From the NCBI GenBank assembly GCA_009738435.1, contig CP046522.1, positions 465,249 through 529,248 of the forward strand: a stretch of 64,000 nt of DNA, read 5' to 3'. The translations under genes and the position numbers were made by a program. The stretch is from Clostridium bovifaecis (lineage in GTDB: Bacteria > Bacillota > Clostridia > Clostridiales > Clostridiaceae). Below the pieces are notes generated by a model. The model did no database searches and was not told where the DNA came from. It saw nothing but the letters and a program-made list of their open reading frames with translations. This document shows positions 9,217 to 20,747 of this stretch, piece after piece (the first letter of the stretch is position 1; the number at the start of each line of letters is the position of its first letter).

Positions 9217-10301
9217 TTGCTATTGAATATATCATTTGCAATAGGAAGATTATTTGTAAGGGCATAAGTAGCAAATACAATAGAAGCAGCACCTCTAAGT
9301 CCAACCCAAGAGACTAGTGCTTGCTGTTTTAAGGGAGCTTTAAACCAACTTAATATGCTGAAAACTGCAATAGGACGCGCTATTAAAACCATAAATATTG
9401 CAATTATAAGCCCGCTTGTAAAAACTGATGGCAACTGAGATGGAAAAACTAATAAACCTAAAGTGAAGAATAAGATAATCTGCATTAGCCATGACAATCC
9501 ATCAAAGAAATGGACAAGATTCTTTTTATGTGGAATCTTGCTATTGCCCATAATAATTCTGATTATATAAACTGCCAAAAATCCGTTTCCGCCAATCAGC
9601 TCACTTAAGGAGTACCCAAGTAACGGCATTGATATTACAAGAATTGAGTATAATCCATCTACGTTTAGGTGAATGCGTTTTAGTATAAATACTGACACTA
9701 CTGAGATAGCAAATCCAATAGCAAGGCCGAAGATTGCCTGATGAGATAATAATTCTACTATTGATTGTTAGTGATTATTCGTTATTAAAGAGATGGCGAC
9801 TATGGTTAACATGTATGACATAGGATCATTACTTCCGCTTTCTATTTCAAGCATAGAAGCTAATCCACCTTTGAGGTTTAACCTCTTAGATCTTAAGATG
9901 GAGAATACAGATGCAGCATCTGTGGAAAAAACTACTGCGCCTAAAAGCATTCCTTCGAGGAGAGTTACATTTAGTACGAAGTGTGAGAATATGCCAACTA
10001 AGAGTGCTGTCAGCATAACTCCAACTGTTGCTAAAAGTATTGCTTGAGGAGCTATAGGTTTTGCTAATTTCCAGTTAGCTCCGAATCCCCCACAAAACAT
10101 AATAAATACTAAAGCAATATTACTTATCTGCTGAGCAAAAGTTGAATTGTCAAAATATATTCCCCCGATGCCATCAGAACCCAACAGCATACCTAATGTT
10201 AAAAAAATTAATAACGTAGGTACTCCGAATCGATATAATAATTTGCTAGAGAGCACGCAAGTAAGCAATACTATACCGCATAATAATAGTGTTTGTACCA
10301 T
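9217..10301 (-). pseudogene. Cation/proton antiporter (NhaP/CPA1 type), remnant
   Basis: Reading on the minus strand from 10301, the first 177 residues give a CPA1-type antiporter with the motif STDAASVFSILRSKRL and ESGSNDPMSYML, the ion-binding region. An in-frame TAA (9768-9770) interrupts it after TNNH. The same frame then continues with QSIVELLSHQAIFGL and further helices up to WVGLRGAASIVFATYA. Homology stops at about 9217, where palindromic element B begins, so the last helices and any C-terminal regulatory domain are missing. A nonsense codon plus a lost 3' end argue for true decay; no frameshift is needed to join the halves. Confidence 0.85.
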
Positions 10302-10609
10302 GAAAGTCCCCCTTTATGAAAGTTTTAGAAATATCAGAATTCCTATACAATTGCTAGTATTATATCATGAATAGTATGTTACTGGATATTAATTTAGTTA
10401 CAAGCTTTAAGGATTTACCAAATATTCATTGAAAATTAATTAAAAATTTATACATACTTGATAGCTATTAATAGCAGTGATTAATAAGTGTGATTATTCA
10501 TTATTGAAAATATTGAAAACATAATTTTGAGAAATTAAAGAACTACAAAAAAGGTTGCGAATAACATATTGTAGATGAAGAAAAAAGATGATGAAAGGAA
10601 ATGGGAATT
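10302..10609. other. Intergenic gap between antiporter remnant and chemoreceptor
   Basis: This is a divergent AT-rich spacer without an open frame of note. It should hold the promoters of both genes. A TAAA at 10536 followed 17 bases later by GCGAATAA faintly resembles a motility sigma promoter, but the spacing is not right. I see no hairpin with a T tract. Confidence 0.4.
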
Positions 10610-12319
10610 ATGAAAGATATAAAAAGTATAAAAATAAAGATAATATTACCTGTATTTTGTATGGTAACTATTTTTATTGCAGTTATGATTTTTCAAATTG
10701 TTTCGTTGAATGGTAATTTAGGGCGTGTAAGGGAAATGAATGAGAAGGCTTTTGCGACGGTATCAAAGTCAGAAGAACTAAAGCTTAACGTTGTACAAGT
10801 TCAACAGTGGCTTACAGATATTAGTGCAACAAGAGCGGCAAAAGGTTTTGATGATGGCTTTGAGGAAGCAGAAAAGCATGCTAAAAGTACTAAGAAGATT
10901 TTTGAGGAGCTTAAAAAATCCAATCCTGAAGATAAGGATGCCATAGAAAACATAGAAAATAAATTTGAACCTTATTATGAAATTGGAAAGAAAATGGCTA
11001 ATGCATATATTGCTGGCGGCCCTGAAAAAGGAAACCTAAGCATGCTGAAATTTGATGAAATGGCTAAAAGTGTGAATGGGTCCGTGGATAAGTTTAAAGA
11101 TGGTGCATATCGGCGTATAGACATATCCATTAAAAATATAGAGCAATCAATATATAAATCATTAGTGTTAATAGTTGTATCAATCATTATAAGTATTATG
11201 GTATTAGTTATTATCTGGAGTTATATGTCAAGAGGCATTGTTAAACCAATCAGCAATGTACTAGACAAACTAAAGGATATAGCAAGTAGCGAAGGAGACT
11301 TGACAAAACATATTAATGCTACAAGTAATGATGAAATTGGTCAGCTGGCAAATAATATAAATTTAGTGCAGGATTCATTTAGAAATATCATAAGTACTAT
11401 TATAAATGAGTCATTTGAGATAGAGGATATAGTTAAGAAGAACAATGAAAGCATATTTAAATTAGCGGAACAAATAGAGGAAGTATATGAAACTACGGAA
11501 GAAATGTCAGCAAGTATGGAAGAAACTGCTGCATCTACAGAAGGAATGTTAACAACTGCTACAAAGATTGAAGAGGTTATTCAAATCGTTGATACAAAGG
11601 CTCAAGAGGGAGCTTCCGTTGTAGAAGAAATTCGAACCCGAGCAGAAAGATTAAAGAAGAATGCGGTAATATCAGAAAATAGTGCAAGACAAATGGGGAA
11701 TGAAGTTAAAGAGAGACTAAGAGCTGCGATTGAACAATCAAAGGCAGTAGAGCAGATTGATTTATTAACAGATTCAATATTTAAGATTGCATACCAAACT
11801 AACCTTTTAGCATTAAATGCTGCCATTGAAGCTGCTAGGGCTGGAGAAGATGGAAAAGGCTTTGCTATAGTTGCAGAGGAAATTAGAAAGCTAGCGGAAA
11901 ATTCTAAGCACGCTGTGAATGAAATTCGAAAAGTTACTAGCCAAGTTATGGAGTCTGTAGAAAATTTAACGGAAAGCTCCGAGGGTGTGGTTGAATTTAT
12001 TAATACAAATGTAGTTAAAGATTATGAAATTTTAGTGAATATTGGTGGTCAATATTATAAAGATGCTGAGTATATTGAAGGATTTGTTTCACATTTAAGT
12101 AATGCATTGAATGAAATAGCTATTGAAACAAGTAAGATGATAAAATCAATTAATGAGATTGTAATTTCTAATAATGGAGTATCTAATAGTACTCAAAATA
12201 TTACTAGGAGTATCGGTATAGTATCAGAAAAGTCAAATGATGTGCTTAAGTCCATAAATGCTGCTAAAGAAAACGTCGAAAAACTGACGAAAGTAATATC
12301 GCGATTTAAAATTAAGTAA
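10610..12319 (+). CDS. Methyl-accepting chemotaxis protein
   Basis: This is a transmembrane chemoreceptor signalling to CheA/CheW. Helix 1 spans about residues 8-28, a roughly 150-residue extracytoplasmic four-helix-type sensor follows, then helix 2 near 185-205, a HAMP linker ([20 protein letters not shown]) and a long coiled coil. The signalling tip [20 protein letters not shown] is conserved. The ATG at 10610 (MKDIKS) lies about ten bases from AAAGGA and is preferred over the ATG at 10601. The ligand is unknown. It stands alone, with no che genes nearby. Confidence 0.93.
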   Translation: MKDIKSIKIKIILPVFCMVTIFIAVMIFQIVSLNGNLGRVREMNEKAFATVSKSEELKLNVVQVQQWLTDISATRAAKGFDDGFEEAEKHAKSTKKIFEELKKSNPEDKDAIENIENKFEPYYEIGKKMANAYIAGGPEKGNLSMLKFDEMAKSVNGSVDKFKDGAYRRIDISIKNIEQSIYKSLVLIVVSIIISIMVLVIIWSYMSRGIVKPISNVLDKLKDIASSEGDLTKHINATSNDEIGQLANNINLVQDSFRNIISTIINESFEIEDIVKKNNESIFKLAEQIEEVYETTEEMSASMEETAASTEGMLTTATKIEEVIQIVDTKAQEGASVVEEIRTRAERLKKNAVISENSARQMGNEVKERLRAAIEQSKAVEQIDLLTDSIFKIAYQTNLLALNAAIEAARAGEDGKGFAIVAEEIRKLAENSKHAVNEIRKVTSQVMESVENLTESSEGVVEFINTNVVKDYEILVNIGGQYYKDAEYIEGFVSHLSNALNEIAIETSKMIKSINEIVISNNGVSNSTQNITRSIGIVSEKSNDVLKSINAAKENVEKLTKVISRFKIK

Positions 12320-12407
12320 CCAGCAACCAGTCAAAGACTGAAGGTGGCGATTCTAATTTCAGCTTTGCTTGATAACCAATTTTGCTTTGCAAAACTACTG
12401 GGTTGGT
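12318..12407. repeat. Modular palindromic intergenic element (ACCAG/CTGGT type), copy G
   Basis: Two AACCAGY words follow the chemoreceptor stop. They are the inverse of the ACTGGTT heptamer arrayed at 22.5 and 45.6 kb. The right end is a double hairpin (AACCAA with TTGGT outside, TTTTGC-TTT-GCAAAA inside). It may also end transcription, although it lacks a clean T tract. Confidence 0.4.
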
Positions 12408-12522
12408 ATATAATTTGAAATGAATTAGTATTTGCATTAAAATATGATACGTATTCATATAATGAAGTTAAGTATAAGCTAATTTTGGTGAAGTGATTAT
12501 AAAGTTATGAGGAGATGGAAGT

Positions 12523-13554
12523 ATGAAGAAGAAAGTAGCAATTCTTTTTGGAGGACAATCAACAGAACATGAAGTATCACGTGTTTCGGCATCTTCAGTA
12601 TTAAGAAATATCGATCTAAGCAGATATGATGTATATCCAATAGGAATTACAAAGGATGGAAAATGGTTTGAATATACAGGAGCAATCGAAAAAATAGAAA
12701 ATGGAGAATGGGAAAAAGATGAGTTTTATAAAACACCAAATGGCCAAGGAATTCTTTTTAATAGAGAAGTAGACGTTGTTTTCCCAGTGATGCATGGATT
12801 ATATGGAGAAGATGGTACAATCCAAGGATTGTGCAAGCTTTTAAGTATTCCTTGCGTGGGGCCTGGAGTTATGTCTTCAGCAGTGTGTATGGATAAAGTT
12901 TATACTAAATATCTGCTTGAAAATTTCGGGATAAAGCAAGCTGACTATGTGGTTGTAAATGCTTATGAATATAGAAGCAATAAAGAAAGCTTAATAGAAC
13001 AAATTGAGAATAAATTAGGATATGCAGTATTCATTAAGCCTTCAAATAGTGGTTCTTCAGTAGGAATAAGCAAGGCCCATAACAGAGAAGAACTAGAAAA
13101 GGGTCTTGAAGATGCATTGAAATTCGATAGAAAAGTACTAGTAGAGGAAGCTGTTAATGCAAGAGAAGTAGAAGTAGCTGTTCTAGGAAATGATGAGCCT
13201 GTGGCTGCAACTCCAGGTGAAATAATCCCTGCTAATGAATTTTATGATTATGAAGCAAAGTATTCTAATGCAGAATCTAAACTTTTAATACCTGCAGCTT
13301 TAGATGAAAGTAAACTTGAAGAAGTAAGACAAGAAGCTATTAAGATATATAAGATTTTAGATTGCGCAGGGTTATCAAGAGTTGACTTTTTAGTGGATAA
13401 AGATACTGAAGATGTATATCTAAATGAAGTAAACACTATACCAGGGTTTACTAAGATAAGCATGTATCCTAAGATGTGGCAGGCAGATGGAAAGTCTTAT
13501 AATAACTTAATTAGTGAGCTTATAGAACTTGCTATTGAAAGAAATAATTTATAA
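12523..13554 (+). CDS. ddl: D-alanine--D-alanine ligase
   Basis: This ATP-grasp enzyme makes D-Ala-D-Ala for the peptidoglycan precursor in the cytoplasm. The N-terminal KKVAILFGGQSTEHEVSRVSA carries the conserved Glu of the D-Ala site. FPVMHGLYGEDGTIQG, FIKPSNSGSSVGISKA and the C-terminal magnesium-binding LNEVNTIPGFT are all present. The 343-residue length fits the DdlA/DdlB family. GAGGAGATGG precedes the ATG. I see no signs of D-Ala-D-Lac or D-Ala-D-Ser specialisation, though that would need a structural comparison. Confidence 0.96.
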   Translation: MKKKVAILFGGQSTEHEVSRVSASSVLRNIDLSRYDVYPIGITKDGKWFEYTGAIEKIENGEWEKDEFYKTPNGQGILFNREVDVVFPVMHGLYGEDGTIQGLCKLLSIPCVGPGVMSSAVCMDKVYTKYLLENFGIKQADYVVVNAYEYRSNKESLIEQIENKLGYAVFIKPSNSGSSVGISKAHNREELEKGLEDALKFDRKVLVEEAVNAREVEVAVLGNDEPVAATPGEIIPANEFYDYEAKYSNAESKLLIPAALDESKLEEVRQEAIKIYKILDCAGLSRVDFLVDKDTEDVYLNEVNTIPGFTKISMYPKMWQADGKSYNNLISELIELAIERNNL

Positions 13555-13582
13555 TTAACAAAGGACTTGAAAGGGGAACATT

Positions 13583-14566
13583 ATGACAAAAGCATTAGCT
13601 CTTATATCGGGGGGATTAGATAGCATATTAGCTGCTAAGCTCATTAAAGAACAGGGAATAGAAGTTATAGGAATAACCTTTAAGTCATATTTTTTTGGCC
13701 CGGAAAATGCTAAAAGAATGACTAAACAGATAGATATACCATTGGAAATCGTGGATTTTTCAGAAGAGCATTTTAAGGTAACTAAAAACCCTAAACATGG
13801 ACATGGAAAAAACATGAACCCGTGCATTGACTGTCATGCAATGATGATGAGATATGCAGGAGAGTTATTAAATGAATTTAATGCTGACTTTATTATAACA
13901 GGAGAAGTGCTAAATCAGAGGCCTATGTCTCAGAATAAAGCTTCTTTAAATATAGTAAAAAAAGAATCGGGCTTTGCAGATAAAATATTAAGACCTCTTT
14001 GTGCAAAGGCTCTGCCTCCAACAGAAATGGAATTGAATGGATTGGTAGACAGAGAAAAGCTAATGGGCATAACAGGCAGAAGTAGAAAAATTCAAATGGA
14101 ACTTGCTGAAAAGTGGGGAATAGAGGATTATCCGTCGCCAGCTGGTGGATGTAAGCTGACAGATCCTAATTTTTCGGTAAGGCTTAGGGAGCTAGTAGAG
14201 CATAAAGAAGAACCTACTCAAAGAGATATAGAGCTTTTAAGGATAGGAAGGCATTTTAGAGTTTGTAAAAATGCAAAAGTTATATCAACAAGAACAGCAG
14301 AAGAGGGAACGCTATTAAAATCATACCTAAATGAAGATGATGTGGCTTTTTTAGTTAAAGACTTTAATGGTTCCATGGTAGCTATAATAGGAAATGCTGC
14401 AGAGAAGGATATAGAATTTGCAGCTAAGGTAGCTGGGAGATATTCTAAGGGAAGAGAGCAAGGCAAGCTTGATGTTATTTATGGACAATATGGAAAACCA
14501 TATAACAAGTTCTTAGAAATAAAACCAGCAACAGAAGAAGAATTATTAAAATATATAATAGGTTAA
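13583..14566 (+). CDS. PP-loop ATP pyrophosphatase, tRNA-thiolation (ThiI/MnmA)-like
   Basis: The N-terminal ALISGGLDSILAAKLIKEQG is the PP-loop that adenylates a substrate. MNPCIDCHAMMMRYAG supplies a CxxC pair, followed by FIITGEVLNQRPMSQN and YPSPAGGCKLTDPNFS, motifs found in ThiI- and MnmA-related thiolases. The protein is 327 residues and lacks the THUMP domain of full ThiI. Homologues are often annotated as a ThiI-type or uncharacterised tRNA sulfurtransferase. Substrate is not certain; a sulfur-transfer role is inferred from the Cys motifs. It is 28 bp after ddl and 21 bp before the DUF1934 gene, so probably one operon. Confidence 0.75.
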   Translation: MTKALALISGGLDSILAAKLIKEQGIEVIGITFKSYFFGPENAKRMTKQIDIPLEIVDFSEEHFKVTKNPKHGHGKNMNPCIDCHAMMMRYAGELLNEFNADFIITGEVLNQRPMSQNKASLNIVKKESGFADKILRPLCAKALPPTEMELNGLVDREKLMGITGRSRKIQMELAEKWGIEDYPSPAGGCKLTDPNFSVRLRELVEHKEEPTQRDIELLRIGRHFRVCKNAKVISTRTAEEGTLLKSYLNEDDVAFLVKDFNGSMVAIIGNAAEKDIEFAAKVAGRYSKGREQGKLDVIYGQYGKPYNKFLEIKPATEEELLKYIIG

Positions 14567-14587
14567 GAAGGGAGGAATAGTACGCAA

Positions 14588-15004
14588 ATGGATGCAATTA
14601 TTTCTGTGGGAAGTAAGCAAATTGGTAATGAAGATGAAGCTGTAGAAGTTATAACTAAAGGAAAGTTCTATAAAAAGCAAAATTGCTATTATGCAGTGTA
14701 TAATGAAACTGAAATTTCAGGAATGGAAGGTACTACAACTACACTAAAAATTAAACCAGATAAGTTTAGTCTAATAAGAATGGGAAGTACCAATGCTAAA
14801 GTAGATTTTGAAAACAAAAGCAGTAACGTATCCTTGTATAATACTCCTTATGGGCCTTTGGAACTAGTAGTACAAACAAATAAACTAGACATAGATGTAG
14901 ATGACAATGGAGGAAAAGTTTTTATAGACTACAATATGACATTGGCAGGACAAAAACCTTTAAAGACCATACTAAACATAGACATAAAGGTAAAAAAGCT
15001 ATAA
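14588..15004 (+). CDS. DUF1934 domain protein (YwiB-like)
   Basis: This 138-residue predicted beta-barrel protein of the calycin-like DUF1934 family contains ISGMEGTTTTLKIKPDKFSLIRMG and the strand NTPYGPLELVVQTNKL. In many Firmicutes it lies beside argS or rpoE/pyrG, and here it is near pyrG. Function is unknown. An AAGGGAGGAA ribosome binding site precedes the ATG. It ends the ddl operon at a terminator. Confidence 0.85.
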   Translation: MDAIISVGSKQIGNEDEAVEVITKGKFYKKQNCYYAVYNETEISGMEGTTTTLKIKPDKFSLIRMGSTNAKVDFENKSSNVSLYNTPYGPLELVVQTNKLDIDVDDNGGKVFIDYNMTLAGQKPLKTILNIDIKVKKL

Positions 15005-15025
15005 ATATTTAAATTATTAAGCTGC

Positions 15026-15068
15026 AAAATCACGTAGAATACCACTTGTGGGGCTATGTGATTTTTTT
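15026..15068 (+). terminator. Terminator after DUF1934 gene
   Basis: AAAATCAC with TAG pairs to CTA with GTGATTTT around an inner CCAC/GTGG stem, followed by a T run. Confidence 0.8.
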
Positions 15069-15142
15069 ATTCTTAAAATAATATTGAAGAAAAAGTTTAA
15101 TTTTAATTTATATGGATAATAATTTTAGAGGAGGTGAAATCT

Positions 15143-15388
15143 ATGTATGTAATGAGTAATTATGAAAGAATAATAGAAATAATATGTTCTATGAAGGGCA
15201 TAGACAAGGAAGAGCTTTTTAAAATATTAGAAGATAGAGAATTTAAATATCTTTTATTTTTACTTCTAAAAAGATATAAATGCGATGATATAAATAAAAT
15301 TAGTAAGGATTTCTCAATAAATAGTAGAAGAACTGTTAACTATAATGTAAAAAAAGCTCAAGAAAAGTTTTTTAAACAGAGAATTTAG
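15143..15388 (+). CDS. Small helix-turn-helix protein resembling DnaA domain IV
   Basis: The ATG at 15143 is eight bases from GAGGAGGTG, giving 81 residues. It is all helical: YERIIEIICSMKGIDKEELFK, then a second helix pair, then FSINSRRTVNYNVKKAQEKF. The layout follows the C-terminal DNA-binding domain of DnaA (start helix, basic connector, helix-turn-helix, recognition helix). The DnaA signature GRDHSTV is replaced by SINSRRTVNY, so origin-box binding is doubtful. No other domain is present. It sits between DUF1934 and pyrG. Function unknown; the DnaA likeness is my reading of the pattern. Confidence 0.6.
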   Translation: MYVMSNYERIIEIICSMKGIDKEELFKILEDREFKYLLFLLLKRYKCDDINKISKDFSINSRRTVNYNVKKAQEKFFKQRI

Positions 15389-15578
15389 GGAAGTATATTT
15401 TCAAGTAGAAAAGAAAATTGAAGAAGCCAATTGATATAAATTCAAAAAACACAAAAAAGACTAGCACAATTACAAAGAATGTGATATCATATTATTTATG
15501 TTTTTGATTTAAGCATATAAACACCCCATTTTATAGGGTAATTTCTATTATAATGGCTATTAAATAGTATGTCAATAG

Positions 15579-17207
<1,629 letters not shown>

Positions 17208-17443
17208 AGACTGTATCTTAAGAGGTTGTCTATTTTGTAAAGTTTAGAAATAATTCCGTTAGGATTTTAACTTCTTATTACAATGAAATCTTCAGTTTAA
17301 ACTTATAATATATAATAGAGAAATTAATGTAATGTCAAAAAAGCATTGGTTTCTTTATTTTTTTTATTGTCGTAAAATTTATACTCTGCATTGAAGGAAA
17401 TATTAAATAAATATAGAATCTAATTATATGGAGGTGGGAATGA

Positions 17444-17791
17444 GTGTTAATAGATACTGTAGTTAGCGCTGCCTTTAAAAACAGTTTAGGGCAATATGAT
17501 ATAAAAAGAATATCTATATTTAATATTACAGATATGTATAAGTACTTTAATTGTATAGAAGTTAATTCTGTATTAAGTAGAGAAATTCAGCTTAAAATTA
17601 AATGTCCTATATGTGAAGAGCATCATTATTATTGCTATGATATTACTCATCTTATAAAAGGAAGTATGGTAATTGGCGGATGTGAGAAATTAGGTTATCC
17701 AGTATTTTTTATAGGAAATAAAGAAAAGGTAGAAGAAAAAATAAATAAATATAAAGAAGTAAATGAAAAAATATATGCAATGTTCCAATAG
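17444..17791 (+). CDS. Conserved hypothetical protein with CPIC motif
   Basis: This is a 115-residue cytoplasmic protein I do not recognise. It starts at GTG 17444, six bases from GAGGTGG. Residues near 50-65 read KCPICEEHHYYCYD, a possible zinc site (CxxC, HH, C). GGCEKLGYPVFFIG follows, and the C-terminus is a charged helix. It stands alone between pyrG and rho with its own terminator, which suggests independent expression. A zinc-ribbon-like fold is inferred only from the Cys/His spacing. Confidence 0.6.
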   Translation: MLIDTVVSAAFKNSLGQYDIKRISIFNITDMYKYFNCIEVNSVLSREIQLKIKCPICEEHHYYCYDITHLIKGSMVIGGCEKLGYPVFFIGNKEKVEEKINKYKEVNEKIYAMFQ

Positions 17792-17807
17792 ATTGAATAT
17801 AGTGCAA

Positions 17808-17845
17808 GTAATCTGGCAATATTATAGACAGATTGCTTTTTATTT
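17808..17845 (+). terminator. Terminator after the CPIC protein gene
   Basis: GTAATCTG and CAGATTGC pair (one wobble) around a 13-base loop, followed by a T-rich run. Confidence 0.65.
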
Positions 17846-17966
17846 TGAAAAAAGTAGATAAAAATATAAAATAGGTTATAATCTTAAGAGGCATTACACA
17901 TCAAATATTTCAATCTAAATTATTTCCCAAGGGTATATATATATAACAAAATACGGAGGTGCTATT

Positions 17967-19424
17967 TTGACCAATAAGGATTTGAATGCTATGACGGTTG
18001 TTGAGCTGAGAAAGATAGCTAAGAATTTAGGTATTGTGGGAAGCTCAAAATTAAAAAAATCAGAACTAATAGATGAGATTAGTAAGAACTCTCCAGCGTC
18101 TATAAATAAGAATGGGGTAGTGCTAAGAGAAAAAATAAGTCCTAAAAGTGTACATAGCGTAACAAGTGAAGTTAACGAAGATGTTAAGGAAAAAGCTGAT
18201 GTTGTACATATAGAAGCAAAGGAACCAGATAACCTTAATGAAAATGATGAATCGGAAAGCAACGTAGATAAAGAAAAAAACCTAAAGGAAATGATAAATG
18301 AATCAAACAGTGCAAAAGGTGTGCTGGAAATTATTGAAAATAATAATTATGGATTTTTAAGAGGAGAAAACTACTTAACTGGACCTAAAGATATCTATGT
18401 ATCTCCATCACAAATAAGAAGGTTTAATCTGAAAACTGGTGATGAGGTAGAGGGAAAAATTAGAACAGCTAAGGAAGGCGAGAAGTTCCAAGCTCTTATA
18501 TATGTTGAAAGAATAAATGGAGAAAATCCAGAAAAGGCTGTAAGAAGACAGAGATTTGAAAAGTTAACTCCTATTTATCCTAATGAAAGAATAAAGCTAG
18601 AAACAAGTCAATTAGACTTATCTTCCAGGCTTATGGATGTAATTTCCCCTATAGGGAAAGGTCAAAGAGGAATAATAGTTGCTCCACCAAAAGCTGGAAA
18701 GACTACCCTTCTAAAAAAAATCGCTCACAGCATAACTGAAAATCATCCAGAATCCAAATTAATAGTATTATTAATAGATGAAAGACCAGAAGAAGTTACA
18801 GATATGCAAAGATCAATTAAGGGTGAAGTTATCTACTCTACTTTTGACGAGGAACCAGATCATCATACAAAAGTCGCATACATGGTACTTGAGAGAGCTA
18901 AAAGGATGGTTGAACAAGGACAGGATGTCATAGTTCTACTAGACAGTTTAACAAGACTTTCAAGAGCGTATAATTTAACTATCAACCCAACTGGAAGAAC
19001 TCTATCTGGAGGGCTTGATCCAGGAGCATTAATAATGCCTAAAAAATTCTTTGGTGCTGCAAGAAATATTGAAGAGGGCGGAAGTCTTACAATACTTGCA
19101 ACAGCTCTTGTAGATACCGGCAGCAGGATGGATGATATGATTTTTGAAGAATTTAAGGGAACAGGTAATATGGAAGTTCACTTAGATAGAAAGCTTGAAG
19201 AGAGAAGAATATTCCCAGCTATAGATATTTATAAATCGGGAACTAGAAGAGAAGATTTGCTTCTTACATCAGAAGAATTAGAAGCTGCATTTACTATAAG
19301 AAAAGTTCTATATAAAGAGAATAATACAGGGGCTGTAACAGAAAAGCTTATAAATTTACTTTCAAAAACAAAGAATAATAAAGAGTTTTTAGGAATGTTT
19401 AATAAGGAAAAATGGGAAAGATAA
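17967..19424 (+). CDS. rho: Transcription termination factor Rho
   Basis: This is a hexameric RNA-dependent ATPase that ends transcription. Residues 3-40 form the Rho N-terminal SAP-like helices ([17 protein letters not shown]). An acidic, low-complexity insert of about 70 residues follows. The cold-shock-type primary RNA site has [20 protein letters not shown]. Walker A is [12 protein letters not shown] (near 237-245) and Walker B is [12 protein letters not shown]. The start is TTG 17967 after CGGAGG. The acidic N-terminal insert makes it longer than E. coli Rho (485 versus 419). It converges with rpmE. Confidence 0.97.
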   Translation: MTNKDLNAMTVVELRKIAKNLGIVGSSKLKKSELIDEISKNSPASINKNGVVLREKISPKSVHSVTSEVNEDVKEKADVVHIEAKEPDNLNENDESESNVDKEKNLKEMINESNSAKGVLEIIENNNYGFLRGENYLTGPKDIYVSPSQIRRFNLKTGDEVEGKIRTAKEGEKFQALIYVERINGENPEKAVRRQRFEKLTPIYPNERIKLETSQLDLSSRLMDVISPIGKGQRGIIVAPPKAGKTTLLKKIAHSITENHPESKLIVLLIDERPEEVTDMQRSIKGEVIYSTFDEEPDHHTKVAYMVLERAKRMVEQGQDVIVLLDSLTRLSRAYNLTINPTGRTLSGGLDPGALIMPKKFFGAARNIEEGGSLTILATALVDTGSRMDDMIFEEFKGTGNMEVHLDRKLEERRIFPAIDIYKSGTRREDLLLTSEELEAAFTIRKVLYKENNTGAVTEKLINLLSKTKNNKEFLGMFNKEKWER

Positions 19425-19441
19425 AATCTTTCCCATTTTTT
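19408..19441. terminator. Bidirectional terminator between rho and rpmE
   Basis: AAAAATGGGAAAGA pairs with TCTTTCCCATTTTT around a short loop; both strands show a T tract. Confidence 0.9.
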
Positions 19442-19445
19442 AATA

Positions 19446-19661
19446 TTACTTGTTGTCTTCTTTTAAGTTGTATTTTCTCATGAACTTTTCAACTCTTCCA
19501 CCTGTATCTAAAACTTTTTGTTTTCCAGTATAGAATGGGTGGCAGTTAGAACATACATCGACTTTAAGTTCTGCTTTAGTTGAACCAGTAGTAAAAGTAT
19601 TTCCACAAGCACATTTAACTACTGTATCATGATGATATTCAGGATGTAATCCTTCTTTCAT
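19446..19661 (-). CDS. rpmE: 50S ribosomal protein L31 (zinc-binding form)
   Basis: This is a 71-residue large-subunit protein. The metal ligands are visible in KCACGNTF and [19 protein letters not shown], so it is the C+ zinc-containing type. That form is normally replaced by a Cys-free paralogue under zinc limitation, and no such paralogue is seen here. The GAGGTGA ribosome binding site is close to the start. Confidence 0.97.
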   Translation of the reverse strand: MKEGLHPEYHHDTVVKCACGNTFTTGSTKAELKVDVCSNCHPFYTGKQKVLDTGGRVEKFMRKYNLKEDNK

Positions 19662-19848
19662 TATATTTCACCTCGCTTAAGATATTATTCTTAATATAGA
19701 ATAATTCAAACCGAATCGTCAACTCTTAGAATTATATCATAACATAAATTAAATATCAATAAGAAATAAGTAAAACGGCGTACTACTTATTTGATGCTAG
19801 ATCCATAGGTAGGTATTTGCTTAAGGCATCAGTAACTTTTAAGGGGAT

Positions 19849-20537
19849 TTAGGGGCAGAGAATATAATACCAAGGATACCACCATTTAAGGCTATAAAGA
19901 ATTCCCGTTTTTTTCAATATAATTGTCGCTATAGATAAGATTGATATAAAGATTATGTATTTTATCCATTTATGCTTCAAGTTAAGTTTCACAAGTAAAA
20001 CTTGAATGAAACTAATGCACAGATAGTAAATGGAAGCAAATGCAGTAGTGTCATGTGCTGGATCTTCAAACCATCCAGGACGGTAATATCTGTTTGAGAA
20101 CAACATTATAGGGATGATTTGGAATGTACCTGAGGTTGGACATATACATAAAAATAAGAATAAAGAGTGTAGAAAACCTTTTATCTGAAGTTTTACGAAT
20201 AAAAATTCAACTCCAGCAAGAAGGATTGTAAAAAGAATCATCCAAAGCTTACCTAATTGAAAGGTAGATATAAACGTTGATATTACAGGCACTGTCAATA
20301 AATTTGATGCTAGGGCGGCTATATTACTATCATAATATATACTATATTTTACAAACCTTGGATAGTACTGGTAGCTTTCTCCGAAGATATATATTATAGT
20401 TTCTATAATATAAGCGCATTGGACTAGCACTAAAAATATCGATAAACTCTGAATAATTCCTTTTTGTAGCAGATAAAAATAAGAAGGACTAAACTAAAAA
20501 TAATTAAGCCTAAGTACCAGTAAGGATTAGAATTCAT
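19849..20537 (-). pseudogene. Membrane protein (CBO0543-like), frameshifted
   Basis: On the minus strand an ATG at 20537 (after AGGAGG) opens MNSNPYWYLGLIIFSLVLLI and runs 36 codons to a stop. A single extra base in the five-base homopolymer at 20461-20465 would join it to the 193-residue frame that begins with QSLSIFLVLVQCAYII. The joined protein has about six hydrophobic helices and ends with WWYPWYYILCP. It resembles uncharacterised CBO0543-type membrane proteins of Clostridium and Bacillus (low certainty). The break is a one-base homopolymer loss, typical of a read error. Confidence 0.6.
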
Positions 20538-20747
20538 CCTAAATGCCTCCTAGATATCGTCTTTCTAATAGTATCATTCTCCAAGAGAAATTTATGCTAA
20601 AGCAAAAGTCATAGGTTGTTGATATCTAAGAGCAATTATCTAGAAATTAAACCTGTCTTTTACTAGTTAAAGGAGTATGCATCTAAAATAAATTAGTGGT
20701 ATAATAACTTAATATGAGAATGCTAAAGGTGGAGGGCGCAAAAGCAG

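Noticed and set aside
10536..10564. Motility-sigma (sigma-D) promoter before the chemoreceptor: TAAA then GCGAATAA
   Set aside because: The spacing is 17 bases where about 15 is expected, and the -10 has mismatches.
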